NCBI RefSeq assembly: GCF_938045345.1
Contig: NZ_CALIMS010000051.1
Span: 1-5,118 of the forward strand
Source: an uncultured Campylobacter sp.
GTDB lineage: Bacteria; Campylobacterota; Campylobacteria; Campylobacterales; Campylobacteraceae
Length of the DNA: 5,118 bases
Reading direction: 5' to 3'
Numbering within the stretch: the first letter of the stretch is position 1; each line of letters begins with the position of its first letter. Of this stretch, positions 1-5,045 are shown one piece after another. Below the pieces are notes generated by a model. The model was not told where the DNA came from and did no database searches. It was given only the letters and a program-made list of their open reading frames with translations. Position numbers and translations under genes: made by a program.

Positions 1-1
1 G

Positions 2-103
2 GAGATCATCTCTAAATTTGAAAAAGATAACGGTATGCCTACCCGTCTGGTGCGAAATTTAGGCGCTAACGACGATATCGAAAGCGCAAAGAGCGAGGCT
101 TAA
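2..103 (+). CDS. ftsH: C-terminal end of a probable ATP-dependent zinc metalloprotease FtsH (partial)
   Basis: Only the last 33 codons and the TAA are in the window; the 5' part lies to the left. The visible tail begins EIISKFEKDNGMP and ends in an acidic, polar stretch (DDIESAKSEA). This resembles the end of the FtsH peptidase-domain helix ('GEEIREII..'), followed by the variable hydrophilic tail of FtsH. FtsH is a hexameric inner-membrane AAA+ protease that degrades misfolded membrane proteins. From general knowledge, ftsH lies near pssA in campylobacters, which supports the call, although a phosphatidylserine decarboxylase-like gene can lie between them. None of the diagnostic motifs (Walker A/B, HEXXH) is inside the window, so the name rests on a short tail plus context. 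The open reading frame itself is secure; the identity is moderate. Confidence 0.5.
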   Translation, partial: EIISKFEKDNGMPTRLVRNLGANDDIESAKSEA

Positions 104-117
104 ATTTAAAGCCTCGC
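93..117 (+). terminator. Hairpin spanning the stop codon of the first gene
   Basis: A perfect 9-bp stem GCGAGGCTT (93-101) / AAGCCTCGC (109-117) encloses a 7-base AT loop (102-108). The left arm includes the last codons and the first base of the TAA stop. No T-run follows (GCAGGGCAATAAC), so it is not a classical Rho-independent terminator. It may be a weak terminator or a 3'-end stabilising or processing stem. Structure is seen; function is inferred. Confidence 0.4.
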
Positions 118-229
118 GCAGGGCAATAACTTAGCGCTAAATTTTAAGAAGGTTGCGCCAAAGTGTTTTGCGCGCGATCTGCGGCGCCGAAGGAAAAGCG
201 GTGCAAAAATAAAATTTAAAGAGTGAGAG

Positions 230-979
230 ATGGAAGAGGAAAAGGGAAAATTAATCTACATATTGCCGAATTTTTTCACGGCGGCAAGCGTATTTTTGGC
301 GGTCATCAGCATAATTTCTACGATCAAAGGCAACTTCAGCGCCGCGATCTTTTATATCATTTTATCCTTGATCTGCGACGGGCTTGACGGCCGCGTGGCG
401 AGGCTAACGCATGCTACGTCGAAATTCGGTGTAGAATTCGACAGCCTTGCGGATATCGTGGCTTTCGGCGTTGCGCCGGCGCTGCTGTTTTATTGCGCGG
501 TCGGGCACGATTACGGTAAGGTCGGTTCGCTCGTAGCTGCGCTTTACGTGGTTTTCGGCGCGATCAGGTTGGCGCGATTTAACGTCACTACGGGCACCTA
601 TGAGCCTAGCGTTTTTATCGGACTGCCGATTCCGACGGCTGCGATTACGATGGCGTTTTGGATCGGAATTTATCTAAAATATGAGCTCTCCAAAGGATTT
701 GGCGTATTTTTGATCATCGCAATGGCGACGCTATCGTTTTTGATGGTAAGCAACATCCGCTTTCCGAGCTTTAAAAAGATCAGCCTAAAGCGCCCCAATG
801 CGATTAAAATTTTAGTGCTTCTAATCGTCGTGTTTTTCTCACTTTTATATCTTTTCAAGCTGGAATTCCCGGCGGTGCTCACTTTGGTTTATATCGTTTA
901 CGGTTTGGTTCGCGGAGCTTTAAATTTAAGTGCGGCTAAATTTCATAAAAAAGACAAACCCGAGGAAATGGCGAAATAA
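230..979 (+). CDS. pssA: CDP-diacylglycerol--serine O-phosphatidyltransferase
   Basis: This 249-residue integral membrane enzyme makes phosphatidylserine from CDP-diacylglycerol and L-serine, the first step towards phosphatidylethanolamine. The full CDP-alcohol phosphotransferase signature is present. D50 and D53 open the motif, followed by G54, A57, R58, G67, D71 and D75 (DGxxAR-x8-GxxxDxxxD), which are the metal- and substrate-binding residues. The N-terminal PNFFT segment (residues 13-17) is typical of bacterial PssA proteins of this class. Hydrophobic stretches at about 19-49, 76-117, 127-150, 155-176 and 193-231 give a polytopic protein. The C-terminus is Lys-rich and cytosolic-looking. 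The length fits epsilonproteobacterial PssA. The ATG is preceded by a purine-rich GAGTGAGAG, a weak ribosome-binding site. The gene is 126 bases downstream of the probable ftsH tail, with no strong promoter seen between them, so readthrough from upstream is possible. Confidence 0.93.
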   Translation: MEEEKGKLIYILPNFFTAASVFLAVISIISTIKGNFSAAIFYIILSLICDGLDGRVARLTHATSKFGVEFDSLADIVAFGVAPALLFYCAVGHDYGKVGSLVAALYVVFGAIRLARFNVTTGTYEPSVFIGLPIPTAAITMAFWIGIYLKYELSKGFGVFLIIAMATLSFLMVSNIRFPSFKKISLKRPNAIKILVLLIVVFFSLLYLFKLEFPAVLTLVYIVYGLVRGALNLSAAKFHKKDKPEEMAK

Positions 980-997
980 TCTCAGATATGTTTTATC

Positions 998-1025
998 GCC
1001 GCGATTGTTTTTAAGCTTGCGCGGC
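998..1025 (+). other. Short hairpin between pssA and leuA
   Basis: GCCGCG (998-1003) can pair with CGCGGC (1020-1025) across a 16-base loop, and TATAATTT follows immediately. It could be a weak pssA terminator, but the stem is only 6 bp and it abuts the leuA -10 box. Its function is uncertain. Confidence 0.25.
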
Positions 1026-1031
1026 TATAAT
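1005..1031 (+). promoter_or_regulatory. Sigma-70 promoter of leuA
   Basis: A perfect TATAAT lies at 1026-1031, preceded by GGC (a partial extended -10). A T-rich TTGTTT at 1005-1010 could serve as -35, with a short 15-base spacer. A weak or absent -35 with an upstream T-rich stretch is usual for Campylobacter sigma-70 promoters. Transcription would start near 1038, giving a leader of under 30 bases, too short for a leucine-type attenuator. Leucine control, if any, would have to act at the promoter or on the enzyme. Confidence 0.6.
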
Positions 1032-1052
1032 TTCGCCAAATTTTAACGATTT

Positions 1053-1059
1053 GAAAGGA
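1053..1059 (+). promoter_or_regulatory. Ribosome-binding site that decides the leuA start
   Basis: GAAAGGA lies 6 bases before the ATG at 1066. It favours that ATG over the in-frame TTG at 1051, which has no comparable upstream site. Confidence 0.7.
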
Positions 1060-1065
1060 TTTGTA

Positions 1066-2580
1066 ATGGACAAAAATAAAATCATAATCTTCGATACGAC
1101 GCTTCGTGACGGCGAGCAAAGCCCCGGAGCGTCGATGAATACGGATGAGAAGATCCATCTTGCGTTGCAGCTTGAAAAGCTGGGCGTAGATGTTATCGAG
1201 GCGGGTTTTGCAGCGGCGAGCCCGGGGGACTTTGACGCGATAGAAAAGATCGCGGGTGCCGTTAGCAAGGCTCGCGTATGCTCTCTTGCGCGTGCTTTAG
1301 AAAAAGATATCAAGGCTGCGGGCGAAGCGATAAAGGGCGCAAAGCTCGGGCGCATCCACACCTTCATCGCCACAAGCCCTATCCATATGGAATTTAAACT
1401 TAAAATGCAGCCGCAAGAGGTCATAAAGCGCGCCGTAGAGTCTGTACAATACGCAAAAAGTCTATGCGATGACGTGGAGTTTAGCTGCGAGGATGCGTGC
1501 AGAAGCGATATGGGTTTTTTAAAAGAGATCTGCGACGCCGCGATAAGCGCAGGGGCCTCCACCATAAATATCCCCGATACGGTGGGTTATCTCTATCCTG
1601 ACGAGATCACCGCCCGAATAGGTGAAATCGTTAAGCTTATCGGCGAGCGCGCCGTAGTTTCGGTGCACAATCACAACGACTTGGGAATGGCTACCGTAAA
1701 TTCCTTAGCCGCTATCTTGGCAGGAGCCAGACAGGTCGAGTGCACGATAAACGGTATCGGCGAGCGCGCGGGCAACGCGGCGCTAGAGGAGATCGTAATG
1801 GCGATCAAGACGCGCACAGATAAATTTGCGCCGCTTTATACCGATATAAATTTGAAAGAAATTTATCCATCCAGCCGCTTAGTCGCGAGCATTACCGGCA
1901 TCGAGCCGCAGCCTAACAAAGCGATCGTCGGTAAAAACGCCTTCGCGCATGAAAGCGGCATCCACCAAGACGGCGTGCTAAAACACAAAGAAACCTACGA
2001 GATTATGCACGCCGAGGATATCGGGCTTGATAAAAACTCGCTCGTGTTGGGCAAACACAGCGGCCGCCACGCCTTTAAGGATAAACTGGTATCTTTGGGC
2101 TATGAGCTTAGTAACGAGCAGATTGAGATTGCGTTTAATAAATTTAAAGCGCTCGCCGATAGCAAAAAGGACGTTTTCGACGAGGATATTAGAGAGCTTG
2201 TAAACGACGAGTTCGTGGGAGCCGAAAAGACCTATGAAGTGCTGGTTTTAAGCTCCAATAGCTGCAACAAAGGACACGCTAGCACTGCGCTTACGCTAAG
2301 GTATAAGGATGAAATTTTAAGCGACAGCGCGCTTGGAAACGGCGGCGTGGATGCGATATTTAAGGCGATAGACCGCATTAGCGGCATCAGCGGTAGCCTG
2401 AAAGAATACCAAGTAAAAGCGGTCTCGCAGGGCAAAGACGCGCTGGCGAAAGTAACCGTTAAGGTGGAATTTAAAGACGAGGGCGCCATCATCGGCAGAG
2501 GGCTTGACGTAGATACGATGCTGGCGTCTGCGAAGGCCTACGTAGCGGCGCTAAATACATATCTGGATGCTAAACACTAA
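1066..2580 (+). CDS. leuA: 2-isopropylmalate synthase
   Basis: This enzyme condenses acetyl-CoA with 2-oxoisovalerate to 2-isopropylmalate, the committed step of leucine synthesis, in the cytosol. I chose the ATG at 1066 (504 residues): GAAAGGA at 1053-1059 is well spaced before it, whereas an in-frame TTG at 1051 would bury that site. The N-terminal HMGL-like TIM barrel carries DTTLRDGEQSPG (residues 10-21; catalytic R14, metal ligand D15), HNHND (H201 and H203 metal ligands) and NGIGERAGN (N229-N237). The linker has HESGIHQDG (295-303) and LGKHSGRHAF (328-337). Residues from about 387 to the end form the LeuA allosteric dimer domain, so leucine feedback inhibition is expected. The length is normal for the roughly 510-residue bacterial class. 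The gene has its own promoter and a hairpin after its stop, so it is probably monocistronic; leuBCD are not in the window. Confidence 0.96.
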   Translation: MDKNKIIIFDTTLRDGEQSPGASMNTDEKIHLALQLEKLGVDVIEAGFAAASPGDFDAIEKIAGAVSKARVCSLARALEKDIKAAGEAIKGAKLGRIHTFIATSPIHMEFKLKMQPQEVIKRAVESVQYAKSLCDDVEFSCEDACRSDMGFLKEICDAAISAGASTINIPDTVGYLYPDEITARIGEIVKLIGERAVVSVHNHNDLGMATVNSLAAILAGARQVECTINGIGERAGNAALEEIVMAIKTRTDKFAPLYTDINLKEIYPSSRLVASITGIEPQPNKAIVGKNAFAHESGIHQDGVLKHKETYEIMHAEDIGLDKNSLVLGKHSGRHAFKDKLVSLGYELSNEQIEIAFNKFKALADSKKDVFDEDIRELVNDEFVGAEKTYEVLVLSSNSCNKGHASTALTLRYKDEILSDSALGNGGVDAIFKAIDRISGISGSLKEYQVKAVSQGKDALAKVTVKVEFKDEGAIIGRGLDVDTMLASAKAYVAALNTYLDAKH

Positions 2581-2594
2581 CGCTAAGCGCTAAG
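2581..2594 (+). repeat. 7-bp tandem repeat right after the leuA stop
   Basis: CGCTAAG occurs twice back to back (2581-2594), starting directly after the TAA. The related palindrome TTAGCGCTAA occurs at 131-140 after the first gene. It may be chance or a local duplication; no function is claimed. Confidence 0.35.
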
Positions 2595-2608
2595 ATGTCG
2601 GCGTGCTC

Positions 2609-2642
2609 GGCGGGATTTACTAAATTTAACGCAAATTCCGCC
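2609..2642 (+). terminator. Stem-loop downstream of leuA
   Basis: GGCGGGATTT (2609-2618) pairs with AAATTCCGCC (2633-2642) over 10 bp with one G-U pair, closing a 14-base loop that contains the palindrome TAAATTTA. There is no T-run after it, so termination would be weak or factor-dependent. It may instead protect the leuA mRNA 3' end. The pairing is seen; the role is inferred from its place between leuA and atpE. Confidence 0.45.
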
Positions 2643-2672
2643 AGATTAAACAAATCAAAAGCAAAATTTTAA

Positions 2673-2678
2673 TAATAT
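2673..2678 (+). promoter_or_regulatory. Candidate -10 box for atpE
   Basis: TAATAT sits in an AT-rich run (AATTTTAATAATATTTC) about 70 bases before the atpE start, with no recognisable -35. atpE is preceded by a stem-loop and needs a strong promoter, because c-subunits are made in excess of other ATP synthase subunits. Other AT-rich hexamers around 2725-2736 could serve as well, so the exact position is uncertain. Confidence 0.25.
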
Positions 2679-2750
2679 TTCACACTTAAAACGTTGGAGT
2701 AGGGGGTATTGAGCCGAAACTCGTTTTAAAATTTATTTATGGAGACTTTT

Positions 2751-3089
2751 ATGAAAAAAGTTCTTGTATTGTTATTTGCGCTTTGCGGCGCGGCTTTCGC
2801 TAGCGAGCAGCTAAGTGCTTACACTCAGATCGTTTCTTTTTCTGCAATTACCGTTGCAGTCGTTTTAGGTCTAGCCGCTTTGGGTGGCGCGTTAGGTATG
2901 GGAAATGCCGCTAGCGCGACGCTTAACGGTATCGCTAGAAACCCAAGCGTAGCTAGCAAACTATCGACTACGATGTATATCTCGCTTGCGATGATCGAAG
3001 CACAGGTTATCTATGCCTTGGTTGTTTCATTTGTCTTGCTTTTTGCAAACCCTTTCATAACAGAAGGTCTTGCGGCTGCTGCAAAATAA
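2751..3089 (+). CDS. atpE: F1Fo ATP synthase subunit c (proteolipid)
   Basis: This subunit forms the proton-translocating rotor ring of the membrane Fo sector. The 112-residue protein begins MKKVLVLLFALCGAAFAS, a signal-peptide-like segment with an AFA|S cleavage-type site near residue 17. Helix 1 is Gly/Ala-rich (about 33-62, GLAALGGALGMG). The polar loop is R63-N64-P65, which contacts the central stalk. Helix 2 (about 74-99) carries the proton-binding carboxylate E83 in MIEAQVIYAL. The extra N-terminal segment makes it longer than the roughly 80-residue E. coli subunit and matches the epsilonproteobacterial form. The ATG at 2751 is preferred over an in-frame ATG at 2739 because GGAG (2741-2744) lies 6 bases before it. 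No other atp gene is nearby, as is usual in this class, where atpE stands apart from the main operon. A terminator follows directly. Confidence 0.95.
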   Translation: MKKVLVLLFALCGAAFASEQLSAYTQIVSFSAITVAVVLGLAALGGALGMGNAASATLNGIARNPSVASKLSTTMYISLAMIEAQVIYALVVSFVLLFANPFITEGLAAAAK

Positions 3090-3093
3090 TCCT

Positions 3094-3114
3094 AAGCCCG
3101 AGAAATCGGGCTTT
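3094..3114 (+). terminator. Rho-independent terminator of atpE
   Basis: A perfect 8-bp stem AAGCCCGA (3094-3101) / TCGGGCTT (3106-3113) is capped by a GAAA tetraloop and followed by TTTAAACTT. It starts 4 bases after the atpE stop. The tetraloop and GC-rich stem make this a convincing terminator despite an imperfect T-run. Confidence 0.8.
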
Positions 3115-3121
3115 AAACTTA

Positions 3122-3127
3122 TATAAT
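3122..3127 (+). promoter_or_regulatory. -10 box of the tRNA-Leu promoter
   Basis: A perfect TATAAT lies 31 bases before the mature tRNA 5' end and just after the atpE terminator, so the tRNA is probably transcribed on its own, from about 3134. The 17-base-spaced -35 position falls inside the terminator and does not match consensus. Confidence 0.55.
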
Positions 3128-3158
3128 TCAAGGCTTAAGATCAAGCTTTAAAATTTAT

Positions 3159-3243
3159 GCGACCGTGGTGGAATTGGTAGACACGCTATCTTGAGGGGGT
3201 AGTGCCGCAAGGTGTACGAGTTCAAATCTCGTCGGTCGCACCA
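3159..3243 (+). tRNA. tRNA-Leu (anticodon GAG)
   Basis: This 85-base class II tRNA decodes CUC and CUU. Acceptor GCGACCG (3159-3165) pairs with CGGTCGC (3233-3239), followed by discriminator A3240 and an encoded CCA (3241-3243). The D-arm contains GGTGGAATTGGTAGACAC. The anticodon stem CTATC / GGTAG closes the loop TTGAGGG, with GAG at 3193-3195. A long variable arm (TGCC-GCAA-GGTG type), the hallmark of tRNA-Leu, precedes the T-arm ACGAG-TTCAAAT-CTCGT (3216-3232). The gene is complete and looks functional. AT-rich foreign-looking DNA and an integrase gene start right after its 3' end, so this end is the likely attachment site of an integrated element. Confidence 0.96.
3216..3243 (+). other. 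Putative attachment site (attL) at the tRNA-Leu 3' end
   Basis: Tyrosine integrases commonly use the T-arm and acceptor 3' half of a tRNA gene as attB. Here base composition drops sharply after 3243, and an integrase gene begins 248 bases further on in the same direction. The exact core cannot be set because no second copy of this tRNA end (attR) is visible in the window. Coordinates are the T-arm to CCA segment, chosen by analogy. Confidence 0.45.
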
Positions 3244-3289
3244 TCTATCAAAATTTTCTCCTATTTTTTCATTTTTTGAATTTTTAAAT

Positions 3290-3339
3290 AATTTTTTAAG
3301 CCCTAATTTTGGGAATTTTAAAATTATTCTTAAAAAATT
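3290..3339 (+). repeat. AT-rich nested inverted repeats between tRNA-Leu and the integrase gene
   Basis: A perfect 11-bp inverted repeat, AATTTTTTAAG (3290-3300) and CTTAAAAAATT (3329-3339), encloses CCC...GGG (3301-3313) and the 12-bp palindrome AATTTTAAAATT (3314-3325). It could act as a terminator region for the tRNA transcript, or provide integrase or host-factor binding in an attL arm. The structures are seen; the role is inferred. T-runs just after the tRNA (3264-3277) may also end its transcript. Confidence 0.4.
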
Positions 3340-3384
3340 CTTAGCACCGAAAATCATCGATTTATACATATATTTTAAGAAAAA

Positions 3385-3420
3385 CTACTATATATTAAAA
3401 AATTGTATAGTAGCTTTTTT
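3385..3420. terminator. Probable bidirectional Rho-independent terminator
   Basis: CTACTATA (3385-3392) pairs perfectly with TATAGTAG (3406-3413) around a 13-base loop. A six-T run (3415-3420) follows on the + strand, and AAGAAAAA precedes the stem, giving a T-run on the minus strand. It separates the tRNA transcript from the integrase promoter and could also stop minus-strand transcription heading to the tRNA. Confidence 0.6.
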
Positions 3421-3431
3421 GCGCTCCCGCC

Positions 3432-3460
3432 TTGTTAATCCTTTGAGGAAATTCTATAAT
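3432..3460 (+). promoter_or_regulatory. Sigma-70 promoter of the integrase gene
   Basis: TTGTTA (3432-3437, four of six matches to consensus) and a perfect TATAAT (3455-3460) are separated by exactly 17 bases. The start would be near 3467, leaving a leader of about 25 bases with AAGGAAG (3481-3487) as ribosome-binding site before the ATG at 3492. This is the best-formed promoter in the window, although it drives a broken gene. Confidence 0.65.
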
Positions 3461-3491
3461 CTGCCTAAAATTACTATACAAAGGAAGAAAG

Positions 3492-4487
3492 ATGACGGAA
3501 GTTTTTACCAAAATTAAGGATAATCCAATTTTCAAATCAGATCCAGATAAAGTAGTCAGAAATTTTATCTTGCCGCAGTATAAGCGCACTATGGTTGAAG
3601 TCTTAGATGATTTTATAGCCGTTAAGTTTTATAGCTCGCTAGCTAGAGACGGAACGGTTAAAATACATAGACACTATCACTATACGCAAGGCGGCAAGCT
3701 AATTAAGGCTCTAGGCAATGCCGACGAAATAACATTCGAAGGGGCTAGAATATTGTTAAAGAAATTAATATCAAATAGCCATACTAATGGTGTGGCAGCT
3801 CCAAAGAATACGCTAGTGAGTGTTTTTAAAATTTACTGCGAATATAACGCTTTTGCCGAAAGAACGTTAAGAAAATTGCGATTTAGATTTCAATCGAGGC
3901 TAAAGTGCGTTAGCGATAAAGATATCGGCAAGATTACCAAAAAGGAGATAATGCAGATATTGGACCCCATTTACAAGAATAGAAAATTTGCACTTTTAAA
4001 AGATCTGTTCTATTTTATTCGTTCTTTATTCAGGTTCGCGCGAGATAGAGGTATAAGCGATAATCTTTTATTTTGCGATACGCAATTAAAAAACCTATAT
4101 AAGATACCTAAATCGGGAGGTTATTCATATATTTCCGAGAATGTGGATTTGAGGTTGTTGATAAAATATATCATGAGCTATCCTTGCCAAATAGGCGTCA
4201 AGAACGCTTTAATCTTTGAACTGCTTACTGGGCTAAGAAGTTCAAATGTAAGAAATTTAACCCACGCGCATTTAAAGGTGGACGATGACGGAGAATATTA
4301 CTTACTATTCCCGCAGGATGAAAATAAAGTGAAAGCTAATGGTGATGAATATCTGGGTCTTCCAAAGGAGGTAGGTGAGTGGCTAGAGAGCATAAAAACA
4401 AAGTCCTCTTTATTTTTTGCGAATACGGAAGAAAACGTTTTAAGTGAGGCAACGCTTATCAAGGCTTTTAGCCCAAGTAATACCTAA
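3492..4487 (+). pseudogene. Tyrosine recombinase (tRNA-type integrase), 3'-truncated
   Basis: The 331-residue frame reads as an island or prophage integrase. Residues of about 30-95 (VKIHRHYHYTQGGKLIKALG..) resemble the arm-type DNA-binding domain (DUF4102-like) of P4-type integrases. About 103-190 form the helical core-binding domain, ending in a typical LFYFIRSLFRFARDRG segment. The catalytic domain begins at about 215, with the first catalytic Arg at R249 in LLTGLRSSNVRNL. A beta-hairpin Lys is likely at K279 or K281 (DENKVKANG). The frame then ends at SPSNT soon after TLIKAF, before the HxxR box and the catalytic Tyr, so the roughly 60-80 last residues are missing and strand cleavage should be impossible. 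Promoter and ribosome-binding site are intact. Its AT-rich codon use differs from leuA and pssA, a sign of transfer. The 3' end is fused to the tail of a convergent gene at about 4460-4480. Confidence 0.85.
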
Positions 4488-4841
4488 TGTTATAGCGCCA
4501 ACAGCCACTGCACCCCAACCGACAGGATTTGAACCAAAAACCCAAACATATAAAGCAGTTGTTGCAGAACCAATCGCAAGGCCTTGTACTACATCACCGG
4601 CTCCCCTTGCGATAGCTTCGTCCCACTCTTTTTTCCCAGCAGCCGCATCAACGATAGGAATAACCATATTTAGCCCACCTGATTTGATTTTTACATAGTT
4701 ATCAAAAACCTTGACATTATCAGGGTCGGCTAAAACATTTACAGGAATTCCTTTTATGAAATCGATTATATCCGAAGTGGGCTTGATATACCAAGCAACG
4801 CCTTGATTTGAATTGTTAGAAGTATTGTCATCTTCTGGCAT
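4440..4841 (-). pseudogene. Unknown protein with acidic N-terminus and Gly/Ala-rich hydrophobic region, 3'-truncated
   Basis: I do not recognise this gene. The 133-residue frame starts at an ATG (4841) with a purine-rich AAGAGA upstream. It begins 9 bases after the stop of the preceding minus-strand frame, so the two were probably co-transcribed. Residues 1-15 are polar and acidic (MPEDDN..). Residues 20-75 look globular (DIIDFIKGIPVNVLADPDN..). Residues 80-125 are Gly/Ala-rich and hydrophobic (VVQGLAIGSATTALYVWVFG, then GWGAVAVGAITLGITWA), like a membrane-inserting or glycine-zipper hairpin. There is no signal peptide. The last residues (about KSLDKRCLT) are read from the antisense of the integrase, so the true C-terminus is lost. 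It could be the N-terminal module of a larger secreted, toxin-like or RTX-like protein, but that is a guess from composition only. Confidence 0.55.
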
Positions 4842-4850
4842 GATTTTCTC

Positions 4851-5045
4851 TTATTTATAAAATTTGTAGTTTTTATCTAAATTTTCGATTTGTAAATTAA
4901 AATTTTGCAATAAATACTCATTGACTTGTTTATAATCTTGCTTTGTCATCAAATAGACATTTGCAGCATTTTTTTGATTGTCATAAAAAACTATGGTGCA
5001 AAAGAATATAAATTTAGGCTCAAGATAAGCTAAGCGGATTTCCTC
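4851..5045 (-). pseudogene. C-terminal remnant of an unknown protein cut by an IS end
   Basis: An open frame with no good start runs for 64 codons on the minus strand and ends in TAA 9 bases before the next gene. From about KFIFFCTIVFYDNQKNAANVYLMTKQDYKQ onward it reads as a coherent protein. The first ten or so codons lie over the presumed insertion-sequence end and its transposase 3' end in another frame, so they are probably not part of the original gene. An internal ATG (MTKQDYKQV.., 32 residues) exists but has no clear ribosome-binding site. The simplest reading is a protein that lost its 5' part to an insertion or deletion. I cannot name a family. Its close spacing to the next gene suggests a former operon of two. 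Confidence 0.45.

Noticed and set aside
988..1014. Possible leader peptide before leuA (MFYRRDCF)
   Set aside because: It has no leucine codons, lies mostly upstream of the predicted transcription start, and has no attenuator pair of hairpins after it.
1011..1565. 184-codon minus-strand frame opposite leuA
   Set aside because: It is antisense to strongly conserved leuA coding sequence, is low in complexity and Ser/Ala-rich, and has no ribosome-binding context of its own.
2739..2750. Upstream ATG for atpE adding four residues (METF)
   Set aside because: The GGAG ribosome-binding site lies within this extension, correctly spaced for the ATG at 2751, and the resulting MKKVL start gives the usual export-signal shape and the 112-residue length.
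3148..3369. 73-codon minus-strand frame across the tRNA-Leu gene
   Set aside because: Half of it is antisense of the tRNA. The CDRRDLNSYTLRHY-type peptide is a familiar artefact of translating tRNA genes.
3212..3517. 101-codon + strand frame overlapping tRNA-Leu and the AT-rich spacer
   Set aside because: It begins inside the tRNA, runs over terminator-like structures and overlaps the integrase start; its composition is simply AT-rich translation, with no domain-like pattern.
4444..4698. 84-codon + strand frame opposite the unknown minus-strand gene
   Set aside because: It is Pro/Ala/Thr-rich in the manner of antisense translation; the minus-strand frame has a proper start, upstream spacing and protein-like composition.
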